Positions 7,985 to 17,342 are shown, numbered from the stretch's first letter. The stretch is 64,000 nucleotides of DNA from an uncultured Planktomarina sp. (GCA_905182325.1 CAJJBD010000008.1:1-64000), one strand, 5' to 3'. The notes: generated from the letters alone by a model not told the origin. Made by a program: numbers and translations.

Positions 7985-9210
7985 TGTTTGATAATGGTAA
8001 TTTGAACCTATTTGAGCATGATAGCTTTGCGCATGGCGTTCCTCACAGAACCTTTGAAAGGTTACGGAAAGAGGATCCTGTTTCTTGGTCCGAGGGAAAT
8101 AGTGATACACGTGGATTTTGGAACCTGACACGCCATGCTGATATTTTAACAGCAAATAAAGATGGTCATCTTTATTCATCTGCCCAAGGTATACGTGTTG
8201 AGGACCAAAGCTATGAAGAATACATGGCTCGACGGACTTTCCAAGAAACAGATATGCCAGAGCACTCGGGGACCCGACGCCGCGTTAATCCCATATTTGC
8301 AAAACCTGTGGTTGCTAAATTTGAGACAGTTATTAGGAATTTAGCATCAAATATTGTTGAAAAAGCGATTAAAAAATCTGAATTTGACGCCGTGGAGGAG
8401 ATAGCCAAACAATTACCAATGATGATGCTTGGCCGCATTTTAGGTGTGCAGGACAGTGACCTTGATTGGCTAGTTGAAAAAGGGGACGCGTTGATTGGTA
8501 ATTCAGATCCTGATTTTACACAGCATGTCGTCGATCAAGTTGATACAGAAGCTTACCGCTTCATGCCGTTTCGAAGCCCAGCGGGAAAGCAACTCTATGA
8601 TTATGCTGCTGAGGTTTTGGCAGGGCGAAAACGTGTCGATCCCGATGGTGTGCTGGCCCGTATGATTTCAGGTGATGACCAGCTAGACGAATTAGAGTTT
8701 AAAAACTTTTTTTGTCTATTAGTTGCTGCTGGAAATGATACCACAAGATATTCAATCGCAATGGCTCTTCATTTGTTATCACAGGATCAAAAGCTGATCC
8801 AAAAATTACAAACTGGGCATTATTGGGATACTGTTGCGGATGAGATTATACGCCTAGCCTCACCTACGATGCACTTTAGACGCACTGCGACTAGTGATAT
8901 ACAGTTTCACGATAAAACAATCAAAGAAGGAGACAAAGTTCTGCTTTGGTTTGTTTCTGGGAGTCGAGACGAAGTAGTTTTTGATAACCCTAATGAAGTC
9001 CAATTGGGCCGTACTCCCAACAGGCATCTTGCATTCGGACAGGGTGGCCCACATGTTTGCCTAGGCATGCATCTTGCGAAGCTTGAGGTCCGTATCACTT
9101 TAGAAGAACTAGTGAAGAGAATTGATTTTATTAAAGCTATCCAGCCGCCAACTTGGACGCGTTCAAATTTTATCTGTGGTGTGAAAAAACTCATAGTAGA
9201 AGTAGGATGA
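7981..9210 (+). CDS. Cytochrome P450 monooxygenase
   Basis: A 409-residue soluble class I bacterial P450. The I-helix oxygen-activation motif is AGNDTTR (250-256), the K-helix ExxR is Glu288 to Arg291, and the heme-thiolate loop FGQGGPHVCLG places the proximal ligand at Cys360. The start ATG at 7981 overlaps the previous stop codon (ATGA), which decides it over an upstream TTG. No ferredoxin or ferredoxin reductase is encoded nearby, so electrons must come from a partner elsewhere. It lies between the amidotransferase and the glutamine-synthetase-like ligase, implying hydroxylation or N-dealkylation of an amide-masked substrate. The substrate is unknown. Confidence 0.95.
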   Translation: MMFDNGNLNLFEHDSFAHGVPHRTFERLRKEDPVSWSEGNSDTRGFWNLTRHADILTANKDGHLYSSAQGIRVEDQSYEEYMARRTFQETDMPEHSGTRRRVNPIFAKPVVAKFETVIRNLASNIVEKAIKKSEFDAVEEIAKQLPMMMLGRILGVQDSDLDWLVEKGDALIGNSDPDFTQHVVDQVDTEAYRFMPFRSPAGKQLYDYAAEVLAGRKRVDPDGVLARMISGDDQLDELEFKNFFCLLVAAGNDTTRYSIAMALHLLSQDQKLIQKLQTGHYWDTVADEIIRLASPTMHFRRTATSDIQFHDKTIKEGDKVLLWFVSGSRDEVVFDNPNEVQLGRTPNRHLAFGQGGPHVCLGMHLAKLEVRITLEELVKRIDFIKAIQPPTWTRSNFICGVKKLIVEVG

Positions 9211-9217
9211 AGTAAGC

Positions 9218-10498
9218 ATGGTAAATAGTGAAATAACTAGAACTAGAGTGCTTTTCTGTGATCTTTTAAATCTACCACGCGGAAAGTACTTGCCGCCAGA
9301 CGTTGCTGCATCTGGCAAAGTTGGTTTCGCTCGGGGTGCTTTTGCGGTTAGCTTTGATCGTGACTTGTTGGCAGTACCTGGATGCGGATTCTATGATGGG
9401 CTGCCTGATATGGAATTGGTGCTAGACGAAGGGCGCAGAAAGTCTTGGCAATCTAAAACAGAAATTGCGCTTGGTGATTTGCAGGTGGACGACCAACCTT
9501 TTGGGTTGTGCGCGCGGTCTCAATTGAAGCGTACTATTTCGGAGTGGGCTGATATTGGACTGTCTCCTAAGGTTGGCTTGGAAACTGAAGCTTATTTGTT
9601 TCAAAAAGATGATGATGGTGTTTGGCGACCTTATGATACTCCAGGTGCTTTTGTTTACGGTACAGGACCAGCAAATGATCCTCTTGGTGTGATGGATGAA
9701 ATTTGGGAAATGGCACATCATTGTGAAATTCCGATCGAAAGTATGAATGGAGAATTTGACAATGGTCAGTTTGAACTGACCCTCAAATTTGATGATCCAA
9801 TCAGAGCATGCGATGACACTTTTTTGATGCGCATAATGGCTCGAGAAATAGCCTTGAGAAAAGATTTGCTAATTACTTTTTTGCCAAAACCAATTCCAGA
9901 TCGTGGTGGATCTGGACTGCATGTGAATTTTAGCTTCACTGATAGTACTGGAAAGAACATAATTGCGCCTAATGGATCCTTAGCCAAAATATCTCAAGAT
10001 TGTATAGCTGGTTTAATGTACCATCACGAAGGTCTTTCAGGCCTTCTGGCAACAACGGTGAATAGTTATGATAGATTAAATCCTGGAAGTATGGCTGGCT
10101 ATTGGGCTAATTGGGCGGAAGATCATCGATTAGTAACTACGCGTACTTCGACAAAATCTCCCAAATCAGCGAGGTTAGAACATCGAATGGCAGACTGTGC
10201 GACAAATCCGTATCTGGCGGTGACGGCTGTTTTGCAGGCAGCTAAACTTGGGGTGAAAAAAAACCTACCGCTACCTGCTGCGGAGGACCTAGATGGAATG
10301 GAAAATACACGCGCTTTGAGGCATGCCTCCCCAAGTCTTGATCGAGCCATGGCAGCGCTTGACGCTGATGCCGAGTTGCGAGATGCTGTTGGGGGGCTAC
10401 TGTGTGACGCTTTAATTTTCCAAAAAAGGGACGAATTTAATAGGCTCAAAGGTAAAACTGTTGATCAGGTTAGAGACTTTTACCTTCCATTTATATAA
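9218..10498 (+). CDS. Glutamine-synthetase-family ligase (gamma-glutamyl-amide synthetase-like)
   Basis: A 426-residue member of the glutamine-synthetase fold with the C-terminal catalytic domain complete: Glu122/Glu124 in LETEAYLF, the NGEFDNGQFE segment (177-186), GSGLHVNFS (231-239, ATP/ammonium side) and RLEHRMADCATNPYL (319-333). The N-terminal beta-grasp is present and short. This pattern matches PuuA/IpuC-type enzymes that join glutamate to an amine using ATP, rather than housekeeping GlnA (about 470 residues with an adenylylated Tyr loop). It lies 7 bases after the P450 gene. Together with the amidotransferase it could mask and unmask an amine group. Confidence 0.88.
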   Translation: MVNSEITRTRVLFCDLLNLPRGKYLPPDVAASGKVGFARGAFAVSFDRDLLAVPGCGFYDGLPDMELVLDEGRRKSWQSKTEIALGDLQVDDQPFGLCARSQLKRTISEWADIGLSPKVGLETEAYLFQKDDDGVWRPYDTPGAFVYGTGPANDPLGVMDEIWEMAHHCEIPIESMNGEFDNGQFELTLKFDDPIRACDDTFLMRIMAREIALRKDLLITFLPKPIPDRGGSGLHVNFSFTDSTGKNIIAPNGSLAKISQDCIAGLMYHHEGLSGLLATTVNSYDRLNPGSMAGYWANWAEDHRLVTTRTSTKSPKSARLEHRMADCATNPYLAVTAVLQAAKLGVKKNLPLPAAEDLDGMENTRALRHASPSLDRAMAALDADAELRDAVGGLLCDALIFQKRDEFNRLKGKTVDQVRDFYLPFI

Positions 10499-10582
10499 CG
10501 CTTAAAATGATTAGAGGTTTAAAAGAAAATTGAGTTTCCCAAACAAATCCCCAAAGTTTGGTTTAGTCAGTGAAGGATCACT

Positions 10583-11506
10583 ATGACTGATACGCATATC
10601 TCCACCCATGATTCAGTGTCTGATGACCGCAATGATAACATCATTATTTACGTAGATGGTGATTTATTACATCGTGATGATGCTAAGGTTTCTGTTTATG
10701 ACTCAGGCTTTATGTTGGGTGACGGCATCTGGGAAGGCTTGCGCCTATATGAGGGTTGGCTATCTTTTTTAGATGAGCACCTTGATCGTCTTTATGAAGC
10801 GGCTCTCTACATAGATCTCGACGTTGGTCTTACCCGTGAGGAGCTGACCTCGGCAATCTGGCAGACATTGAAAGCTAATGATATGGAGACCGACGTACAC
10901 CTCCGTGTGATGGTAACTCGTGGTCGCAAAAAGAAACCGTTTCAGCACCCACACCTGAGTATTTTTGGTGCAACAATTGTAATTATCGCGGAGCACTCAA
11001 AACCTGATAATAGCATCATTGATCGTGGAATTAGGTTGCACACTGTCCCTCACCATCGGGGATTGCCTTTGACGCAGGACGCCAAACTTAATTCACACTC
11101 AAAATTGAATTGTATAATTGCACTGAACCACGCCATCCGTGCAGGCGCCGATGAAGCACTCATGCTTGATCCGTTTGGATTTGTTAATACGACGAATGCT
11201 TGTAATTTCTTTATCGTTCGGAAAGGAGCTGTTTGGACCTCGAATGGTGATTATTGTATGAATGGAATTACAAGGCAAAAGGTTATTGATGTGTGTCGTG
11301 AAAATGGCATTCCGGTATTTGAGCGTAACTACTCTCTTGTTGACAGTTATGGGGCTGAAGAGGCTTTTCTAACTGGAACATTCGGCGCGCAATCGCCTGT
11401 GTTTGAAATTGATGGCCGAGTAATAGGTGGCGGTAAAGCTGGTCCCATTTTTCATCGCATACGACAACTTTATAAAGATAAGATTAAAAAGAATATTGTG
11501 GGCTAA
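10583..11506 (+). CDS. Class IV PLP-dependent aminotransferase
   Basis: A 307-residue fold-type IV enzyme of the branched-chain/D-amino-acid aminotransferase group. The N-terminal part has the typical DSGFMLGDGIWEGLR segment (40-54). The probable Schiff-base lysine is Lys174 in NSHSKLNCI, and GADEALMLD and FLTGTFG are conserved cofactor-phosphate and sheet motifs. It begins 84 bases after the ligase gene behind AAGGATCACT. In context it would remove the amino group once the amine side chain has been oxidised. Whether it is D- or L-specific cannot be read from the sequence. Confidence 0.87.
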   Translation: MTDTHISTHDSVSDDRNDNIIIYVDGDLLHRDDAKVSVYDSGFMLGDGIWEGLRLYEGWLSFLDEHLDRLYEAALYIDLDVGLTREELTSAIWQTLKANDMETDVHLRVMVTRGRKKKPFQHPHLSIFGATIVIIAEHSKPDNSIIDRGIRLHTVPHHRGLPLTQDAKLNSHSKLNCIIALNHAIRAGADEALMLDPFGFVNTTNACNFFIVRKGAVWTSNGDYCMNGITRQKVIDVCRENGIPVFERNYSLVDSYGAEEAFLTGTFGAQSPVFEIDGRVIGGGKAGPIFHRIRQLYKDKIKKNIVG

Positions 11507-11620
11507 AGCAGACTACTCTTTGTGGACGTTTGATATTTTTATCTAAAGATGTTGAGGCAAAAAGTATTTATATCTATTAACTAGTTGTGTTCTAGGACAA
11601 GCCCACCAAATGCTGCGTAT

Positions 11621-12739
11621 TTAGCGGCGTGATAGGAATTTTGATACTCGTTCCAGCCCAGCTTTCAATATCTCTGGACTATTGGCGTAACCTATACGGA
11701 TATAGCCTTCCATTCCGAGGGCCGATCCAGGCGTAAACATAACCCCTGTCTCTTCTATTAAAGCTATGCAGAGATCATGAGAACTAATTTCTAAATCATA
11801 CTTAACTAATGCCGTTGTACCAGATTTGGGTTTCACCCATGAGAGTTTAGTTTCGTCTTCCATCCATAGAGAAAGGTGCGCCAGATTTCCTCTTGTTATG
11901 TCATGCGCGCGTTTCAATATTTTTTCATAGTTTTCCAAAGCAATGGTAGCAAAGTGATCATCAATCATTCCAACGCTTATCGTATCATAGTCTCGGTGAA
12001 TCATTACATCTTCAATGAAATCAGCTGGTGCGGCAATCCACCCAAGCCTAAGGCCGGCTAGGCTGTAAGCCTTGGACATGCCAGCGGTGCTTATTCCCTT
12101 TTCATAGATATCTGCCACAGCAGTTGTCATTCCGTTGCCGTGCTGATCGGTGCCACGGTAAACTTCATCACAAAGCACCCAAGCTCCAACATTACGTGCA
12201 ATACTAACTATTTTTTCAAGCATGTCCTGTGGGATAAGCGCCCCTGTGGGATTATTCGGATTTGTAAGTGCTATAAGCTTCGTGTTTGGCTGGGTCACTC
12301 TTTCTAATTCATCTAAGTCAGGCAACCACCCCATCTCTTCGGAGAGATGCAAAAGACTGATATTGGCACCAATGCTTTTAGGAATTGAATAATGCTGTTG
12401 ATATGTGGGTATTATAGAAATTACTCTATCGTCAGGCTCGACCAATGTTTTATGAACAAGCATATTAGCCCCAATGGTCCCGTGGGTGACCAGAATATTT
12501 GTGTCGTTTTGTTTTTGATATAGAGTAGTGATCGCATGGCGAAGACGATTGGACCCCTTAATATCACCATATGTCATTTTTAAAGGTAGCAAGGCTGAGA
12601 GGTCCGTTTCATTCCTTCCAGTTATTTTTAAAAGTTCAGTTAAGGTTAGGCTCTCGACACATGTTTCGGCCAGGTTAAATTTGCAATTATTTTCCCATTC
12701 GTTCATCCACATTTCAACGCCAAATGTATCTATTTTCAT
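11621..12739 (-). CDS. Class I/II PLP-dependent aminotransferase
   Basis: A 372-residue fold-type I aminotransferase resembling aspartate-aminotransferase-like enzymes of group I-gamma. NPNNPTG is at about 160-166, the Asp in CDEVYRG contacts the PLP ring, and Lys223 in GMSKAYSLAGLR forms the Schiff base. The ATG at 12739 is chosen because GAGGTG lies 6 bases before it; a GTG 9 bases upstream overlaps that site. It faces the class IV enzyme tail to tail. The amino donor and acceptor are unknown; capreomycidine-synthase-like members also share this architecture. Confidence 0.85.
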   Translation of the reverse strand: MKIDTFGVEMWMNEWENNCKFNLAETCVESLTLTELLKITGRNETDLSALLPLKMTYGDIKGSNRLRHAITTLYQKQNDTNILVTHGTIGANMLVHKTLVEPDDRVISIIPTYQQHYSIPKSIGANISLLHLSEEMGWLPDLDELERVTQPNTKLIALTNPNNPTGALIPQDMLEKIVSIARNVGAWVLCDEVYRGTDQHGNGMTTAVADIYEKGISTAGMSKAYSLAGLRLGWIAAPADFIEDVMIHRDYDTISVGMIDDHFATIALENYEKILKRAHDITRGNLAHLSLWMEDETKLSWVKPKSGTTALVKYDLEISSHDLCIALIEETGVMFTPGSALGMEGYIRIGYANSPEILKAGLERVSKFLSRR

Positions 12740-12918
12740 ACCGGTCACCTCATTTCACAAATTTAGATTAGTCGTTGACAGTTAGAAAGGCCATGCCGCG
12801 TGACTAAGGTAAATTTTGTACTAAATATCTGCCACCATATTTTTATATTGGATGAGTGGAGCAAATTAGCCTGCTAAAGATACCTAATGGTAATGCCCTG
12901 GGCTCAATCTATTTTTTG

Positions 12919-14433
12919 TTACCCGTATCTGTTACTACCTGCAAACCAGTCATCAAAGCCGGGCTCGGTCCGGACTACAATAGATTTTTTGGTCAAATAG
13001 CCCCGGAGTGCGTCCCAGCCATTCTCTTTTCCAAAGCCACTATCTTTGACCCCTCCCCAAACTGATCTTGGGTCGTTGCGGTGGTGGTCGTTAAGCCACA
13101 CAATGCCTCCACGGATTTGGCGTGATAATCTATGTCCACGAGAAATATCGCGTGACCAAATTGATACGCCAAGGCCAAACTCACCTGCGTTGGCTAGCTC
13201 AGTTGCCTCTTCATCAGTATCAAAAGGAGTAATTGATATAACTGGGCCAAAAACTTCATCTTTAAACAATAGATGATGTGGCTGGACATCTGCAAAAATT
13301 GTTGGACGGATATAGTATCCTTGGGTAAATGGAGCATCTAAGTCTAGCGCTTTTGCGCCGGCAACCTGTCTGCCACCATCTGAGATTGCTGTCGCCACAA
13401 ACCGCTGACAACGTTCTAGTGCTAACTGTGATATCACGGGGCCCATTTGAGTATTGGGATCCATGGGATCACCCAATTTTATCAAGTCGGCCCGAGCCGC
13501 TAATTTTTTTACGAAGGCGTTATAAATTTTGTTTTGGACTAGAATTCTAGAACCTGCGACGCAGGTCTGACCTGAGGCAACAAAAGCTGCAAACAATACT
13601 CCAGCCACTGCTGCATCAATCTCTGCATCGTCACAAACAATAACTGGCGTCTTGCCGCCAAGTTCCATTGTACTTCGCACTAGGCGCTGACCAGCTTGGC
13701 TGGCAACCTTTCGGCCAGTTTCTGTGCCACCAGTCAAATCTATATAATTGATGTCATCTGCGGCACACAACGCTGCACCAGTTGAAGGGCCACCAGTCAC
13801 AACATTTACCACTCCGTCTGGTAGCCCTGCGACTTTTGCTAAAACTGCAATTGCCAGTGGAGAGACTGGGGCAAGCTCTGAAGGCTTAATCACGCACGTG
13901 TTGCCAGCTGCAAGTGCTGCAGCGAGTTTTTTCATTAAGATAAGTACTGGGTGGTTCCACGGCGTAAGAAGGGCGACGGGACCAAGTGGCTCGTAATGTG
14001 TAAGGGTGACGTACCCACCTTTGAGCTGATTAGACTCTCCCTCTAGTCCTAAAGCAATACCGGCAAAGTATTCCAACCATTCTGGAATACGCCCCATTTG
14101 GGCATTCATTTCGCGTAGGGAACGCCCCGTGACAGTCGACTCTAAAATAGCCAGTGAAGGAATATTTTCACGTATTACTTCTGCGAACTTAAGAAGGTAT
14201 TTACTGCGGTCAAAGGCGTCTAAACTTGACCAGGCGGGGAAAGCCGCACTTGCCGCTGCTACTGCTTTGACTACATCTTCGGCTGAAGCATCGGGAACAG
14301 TAGTAAACCGCACACCAGTCGCTGGGTTCACTACAACAATCTTATCAGTTTGGGATGCTGGGTGGAAAGCCCCACCGTAAAATATTCCTTTGTTAGTCTC
14401 AGGTACTAGGAGCTCTTCAATTATACTCGGCAT
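12919..14433 (-). CDS. NAD(P)-dependent aldehyde dehydrogenase
   Basis: A 504-residue ALDH-superfamily enzyme oxidising an aldehyde to the acid. It has the oxyanion Asn160 (TPWNHP), the general base Glu257 (MELGGK) and the nucleophile Cys291 (GQTCVAGSR). Cofactor residues in the IKPSE segment and the DEVFGPV motif are intact. The ATG at 14433 is preferred over a GTG 6 bases upstream because GAGGG then sits at normal spacing. It is divergent from the alcohol dehydrogenase gene, so the two may act in sequence on the same alcohol. Substrate unknown. Confidence 0.92.
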   Translation of the reverse strand: MPSIIEELLVPETNKGIFYGGAFHPASQTDKIVVVNPATGVRFTTVPDASAEDVVKAVAAASAAFPAWSSLDAFDRSKYLLKFAEVIRENIPSLAILESTVTGRSLREMNAQMGRIPEWLEYFAGIALGLEGESNQLKGGYVTLTHYEPLGPVALLTPWNHPVLILMKKLAAALAAGNTCVIKPSELAPVSPLAIAVLAKVAGLPDGVVNVVTGGPSTGAALCAADDINYIDLTGGTETGRKVASQAGQRLVRSTMELGGKTPVIVCDDAEIDAAVAGVLFAAFVASGQTCVAGSRILVQNKIYNAFVKKLAARADLIKLGDPMDPNTQMGPVISQLALERCQRFVATAISDGGRQVAGAKALDLDAPFTQGYYIRPTIFADVQPHHLLFKDEVFGPVISITPFDTDEEATELANAGEFGLGVSIWSRDISRGHRLSRQIRGGIVWLNDHHRNDPRSVWGGVKDSGFGKENGWDALRGYLTKKSIVVRTEPGFDDWFAGSNRYG

Positions 14434-14776
14434 TTTCACCCTCTTTTTTTATTGACAGTAGTTAGGACATAAAGCCTTTCGAACGTTAAGTTATTAATAA
14501 TATTCGTTCAAAAGTTAACAGGGATTTATTTTAAAAAGTATTTTCTTGCCAAGGGTAACTGATGTACACCTCCACTGGCTTTTTAAGTGTATACGACTGT
14601 CGCTAATAAATACAAATTAGTTTATATTTATATCGCTAACGATTTTTCTCTATTATTTTTATGTTCTATGAAATAAAATTGACGTTGGCTATTTTGTAAC
14701 GCTACCATCTGTTATGAAATTGATAGTTATAAAAAACTCATAAATATTTTTGTTGATATGGTGATTGGGGAAACAA
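14434..14776. promoter_or_regulatory. Divergent regulatory region between aldehyde and alcohol dehydrogenase genes
   Basis: This 343-base AT-rich gap holds the promoters of two divergently transcribed dehydrogenase genes. An imperfect inverted repeat is visible: GAACG at 14481-14485 and CGTTC at 14505-14509, around a centre rich in TTAATAAT. I see no open reading frame worth calling and no RNA gene. Confidence 0.4.
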
Positions 14777-15817
14777 ATGTCTACCGATAACAATCTGATT
14801 AAACATACAATGCAAGCGGCGCTACTGACCGAATATTGCAAGCCGTTGGAATTTAAAACTGTACCCCGTCCAGTACCAAAAGCTGATGAAGTTTTAGTTA
14901 AAATAGAGGCAAGTGGTGTATGTTTTACCGATGTACATATTTGGCGGGGGGACCATGCAGCGCCAGATCCATTACCACTGATAATGGGCCACGAGGGAGT
15001 TGGCACCGTTGTAGAGCTTGGTGTGGGCAGCGGTCGCTTAAAAATTGGTGATCGGGTCGGTATTGGATATGTATTTGGAGCCTGTGGGCATTGTAAAGAA
15101 TGTCTAACTGGTGGAGAGAATTACTGTGGCGAGTTTGATGCAACTGGCTTTAATGTAAGCGGCTGCTTTGCCGAATATGTCTGTATGCGGCATGAATGGG
15201 CTAACTTAATTCCTGAGGGTATTGATGCAATTGAAGCCGCACCGTTGATGTGTGCGGGAGCAGCAGCCTATTCGTCCTTTAAAAAGGCATCAGTTCAGCC
15301 TGGAGAAACTTTAGCAATTTTTGGACTTGGTGGATTAGGCCAGTATGCTGTCCAAATCGCTAAGTTGTCTGGTGTGCGGGTTATCGCGGTAGATATCAGC
15401 TCGGACAAGCTAAATACCGCAAAAGAACTTGGTGCTGATGAAGTCGTTCGTGCCGATACCCAAGCTGGCCTTGTAATTAAGGATTTGGGCGGCGCTGATG
15501 GCTGTATTAACTTCGCACCTGTCGGCGCGACCTGGCCGCTTATGCTAGTGGCGTGTAATCCACGAGCCAAAATTGTACTCACGGCAGTTCCTGCTGACCA
15601 GATGGCGTTTTATGCACATGAAGTGATCGAACGTGGTCTGCAGGTAATTGGGAGTTCTGCATCAAATCGCCAAGAAATGAATGAAATTCTGGTATTAGCT
15701 GCTGGTGGCAAAGTAAAAGGTGTCATCAATCCTCGCCCATTTAACCAAATTAATGATGCCCTTTCTGAGTTGATTGATGGTACCGCTGAAGGGCGGAGCG
15801 TTTTAACATTTGACTAA
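14777..15817 (+). CDS. Zinc-dependent alcohol dehydrogenase (MDR family)
   Basis: A 346-residue medium-chain dehydrogenase. The catalytic zinc ligands are Cys49, the GHE motif (His72-Glu73) and Cys159. The structural zinc lobe has four cysteines at 103, 106, 109 and 117. The Rossmann nucleotide loop is GLGGLG (183-188), followed by Asp at the end of the second strand, which suggests NAD preference. The start ATG at 14777 has GGGGA five bases upstream. It begins a three-gene set with an SDR and an arylmalonate-decarboxylase-like gene, and is divergent from an aldehyde dehydrogenase. Substrate unknown. Confidence 0.92.
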   Translation: MSTDNNLIKHTMQAALLTEYCKPLEFKTVPRPVPKADEVLVKIEASGVCFTDVHIWRGDHAAPDPLPLIMGHEGVGTVVELGVGSGRLKIGDRVGIGYVFGACGHCKECLTGGENYCGEFDATGFNVSGCFAEYVCMRHEWANLIPEGIDAIEAAPLMCAGAAAYSSFKKASVQPGETLAIFGLGGLGQYAVQIAKLSGVRVIAVDISSDKLNTAKELGADEVVRADTQAGLVIKDLGGADGCINFAPVGATWPLMLVACNPRAKIVLTAVPADQMAFYAHEVIERGLQVIGSSASNRQEMNEILVLAAGGKVKGVINPRPFNQINDALSELIDGTAEGRSVLTFD

Positions 15818-15855
15818 ATTTCGTGTTTGGAAAACTAAAATTTAAGGAACTATAG

Positions 15856-16638
15856 ATGGATCTTCAACTTAGCGGCAAACATGTCTTGATTACCGGAGCG
15901 TCTATGGGCATCGGGGCGCATCTTGCGCAAACTTTTGCAGCAGAAAATTCCCACTTGCACCTCACTGCACGGAGCACAGATAAGCTTGAGGAACTAAAAA
16001 AGCAGATCATGGCAAACCATGATGTGAAGGTTTCCCTTTACTCCAGTGACCTCGCTCAGACTGGCGCTTGTGAAGCGCTGTCTGAGGCAGTTGGATCTAT
16101 TGATATTTTGGTAAACAATGCGGGGGCTATCCCTAGTGGTAGTCTGTGGGATGTGGACGAGGAAGCTTGGCGTAAAGGTTGGGATCTGAAGGTAATGGGG
16201 TATATTAACCTTTGTAGATTATTTTATAAAAAAATGCAGTATCAAGGCGCAGGCGTTATAATAAATAATATAGGAAATGGCGGTGAGGTATTTGATGCAA
16301 AATATATTGCTGGTACGACTGGGAACGCCAGCTTAATGGCATTTACCCGTGCGCTAGGTGGTAATAGCCTGGCTGACAATATCCGGGTAGTTGGAGTTAA
16401 CCCAGGGCCAGTTGACACAGATCGTATTTATAACATGTTGAAAAAGCGTGCAGCATCAGAGTTGGGCGATGCAAATAAGTATAAAGATTTAGAGGCAACC
16501 TATCCGCTTGGTCGACCGGCACATAAGCATGAAGTATCTGATCTTATTGCATTTTTATCATCTTTTCGGTCGGGCTACACGTCAGGGACAATATTCACTG
16601 TTGATGGCGGCATCGCATCTCGCCGATCCATCATTTGA
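15856..16638 (+). CDS. Atypical short-chain dehydrogenase/reductase
   Basis: A 260-residue classical-length SDR with the nucleotide loop TGASMGIG (13-20), NNAG (87-90) and the PGPV segment after strand six. The catalytic centre is odd: Tyr150 is followed by IAGT, so the usual Lys154 is Thr, and the usual Ser on strand five falls in an INNIGNGG segment with no Ser. The segment GTTGNASLMAF after the Tyr replaces the SKAA helix start. Other SDRs of this Gly-Asn type are, to my knowledge, known but little characterised. It is 38 bases after the alcohol dehydrogenase gene and overlaps the next gene. Confidence 0.85.
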   Translation: MDLQLSGKHVLITGASMGIGAHLAQTFAAENSHLHLTARSTDKLEELKKQIMANHDVKVSLYSSDLAQTGACEALSEAVGSIDILVNNAGAIPSGSLWDVDEEAWRKGWDLKVMGYINLCRLFYKKMQYQGAGVIINNIGNGGEVFDAKYIAGTTGNASLMAFTRALGGNSLADNIRVVGVNPGPVDTDRIYNMLKKRAASELGDANKYKDLEATYPLGRPAHKHEVSDLIAFLSSFRSGYTSGTIFTVDGGIASRRSII

Positions 16639-17342
16639 TCTTGGATTACACTGTGCCAAAGGACACTAAAGCAAAGCGAATTGGTATTTTATTGCCCTCG
16701 TCTAACTCTGTGCTGGAGCCACTAGCAGCGAAAACCTTGACACAGCCTAATATGACATTTCACTTTTCGCGTTTAGGCGTAATTGATATTACTCTGGCCC
16801 CAAATTCTCTCGAGCAATTTACTTTGGAAGCCCAGTGTAATGCCGGAAAATTGCTATGTGATGCAGATGTTGATTGCGTTGTTTGGGGTGGTACATCTGC
16901 TAGCTGGCTCGGAATCCAGCATGATATTGATTTTTGCACCCTTTTTACCCAAGAGACTGGCGTTCCCGCAGGTAGCTGTGTTCTTGAAATGAACCGACTT
17001 ATGACTAGTAATCAGGTAAAAACCTTTGGCCTTGTCACACCCTATACCTCGGATGTTCAGCACAAAATTATTGAGAATTATAAAATACTTGGGTTTTCCT
17101 GTGTCAGTGAACAACACTATGGTGGGGTGTTAAGTAATGATTATGCCGCAATCCCAATTGAGCGAACGGAACAAATGGTGCGTATGGTGGCCGAGAAGGG
17201 CCCAGATATTATTTTAATCATGTGTACGAATATGCTTGGAGCAGCGGTTGCTGCTCCTTTAGAAATTGAAACAGGTATACCGATTATGGATAGTGCAAGT
17301 GTTGCGTTGCAAGCGGGTAGTTGGCTGGCCAATCGCGGCTGA
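16635..17342 (+). CDS. Arylmalonate decarboxylase / maleate isomerase / Asp-Glu racemase-like protein
   Basis: A 235-residue protein of the Asp/Glu racemase superfamily. PSSNSVLEP near the N-terminus (21-29) is typical of the maleate-isomerase and arylmalonate-decarboxylase branch. The first active-site loop reads GGTSAS, with Gly86 where racemases and maleate isomerase have Cys. The second loop keeps the cysteine, Cys197 in MCTN. A Gly/Cys pair is the hallmark of arylmalonate decarboxylase (Gly74/Cys188 in the Bordetella enzyme), so decarboxylation of a substituted malonate is a reasonable inference. It starts with TTG overlapping the SDR stop codon, and ends within a terminator. Confidence 0.78.
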   Translation: MILDYTVPKDTKAKRIGILLPSSNSVLEPLAAKTLTQPNMTFHFSRLGVIDITLAPNSLEQFTLEAQCNAGKLLCDADVDCVVWGGTSASWLGIQHDIDFCTLFTQETGVPAGSCVLEMNRLMTSNQVKTFGLVTPYTSDVQHKIIENYKILGFSCVSEQHYGGVLSNDYAAIPIERTEQMVRMVAEKGPDIILIMCTNMLGAAVAAPLEIETGIPIMDSASVALQAGSWLANRG

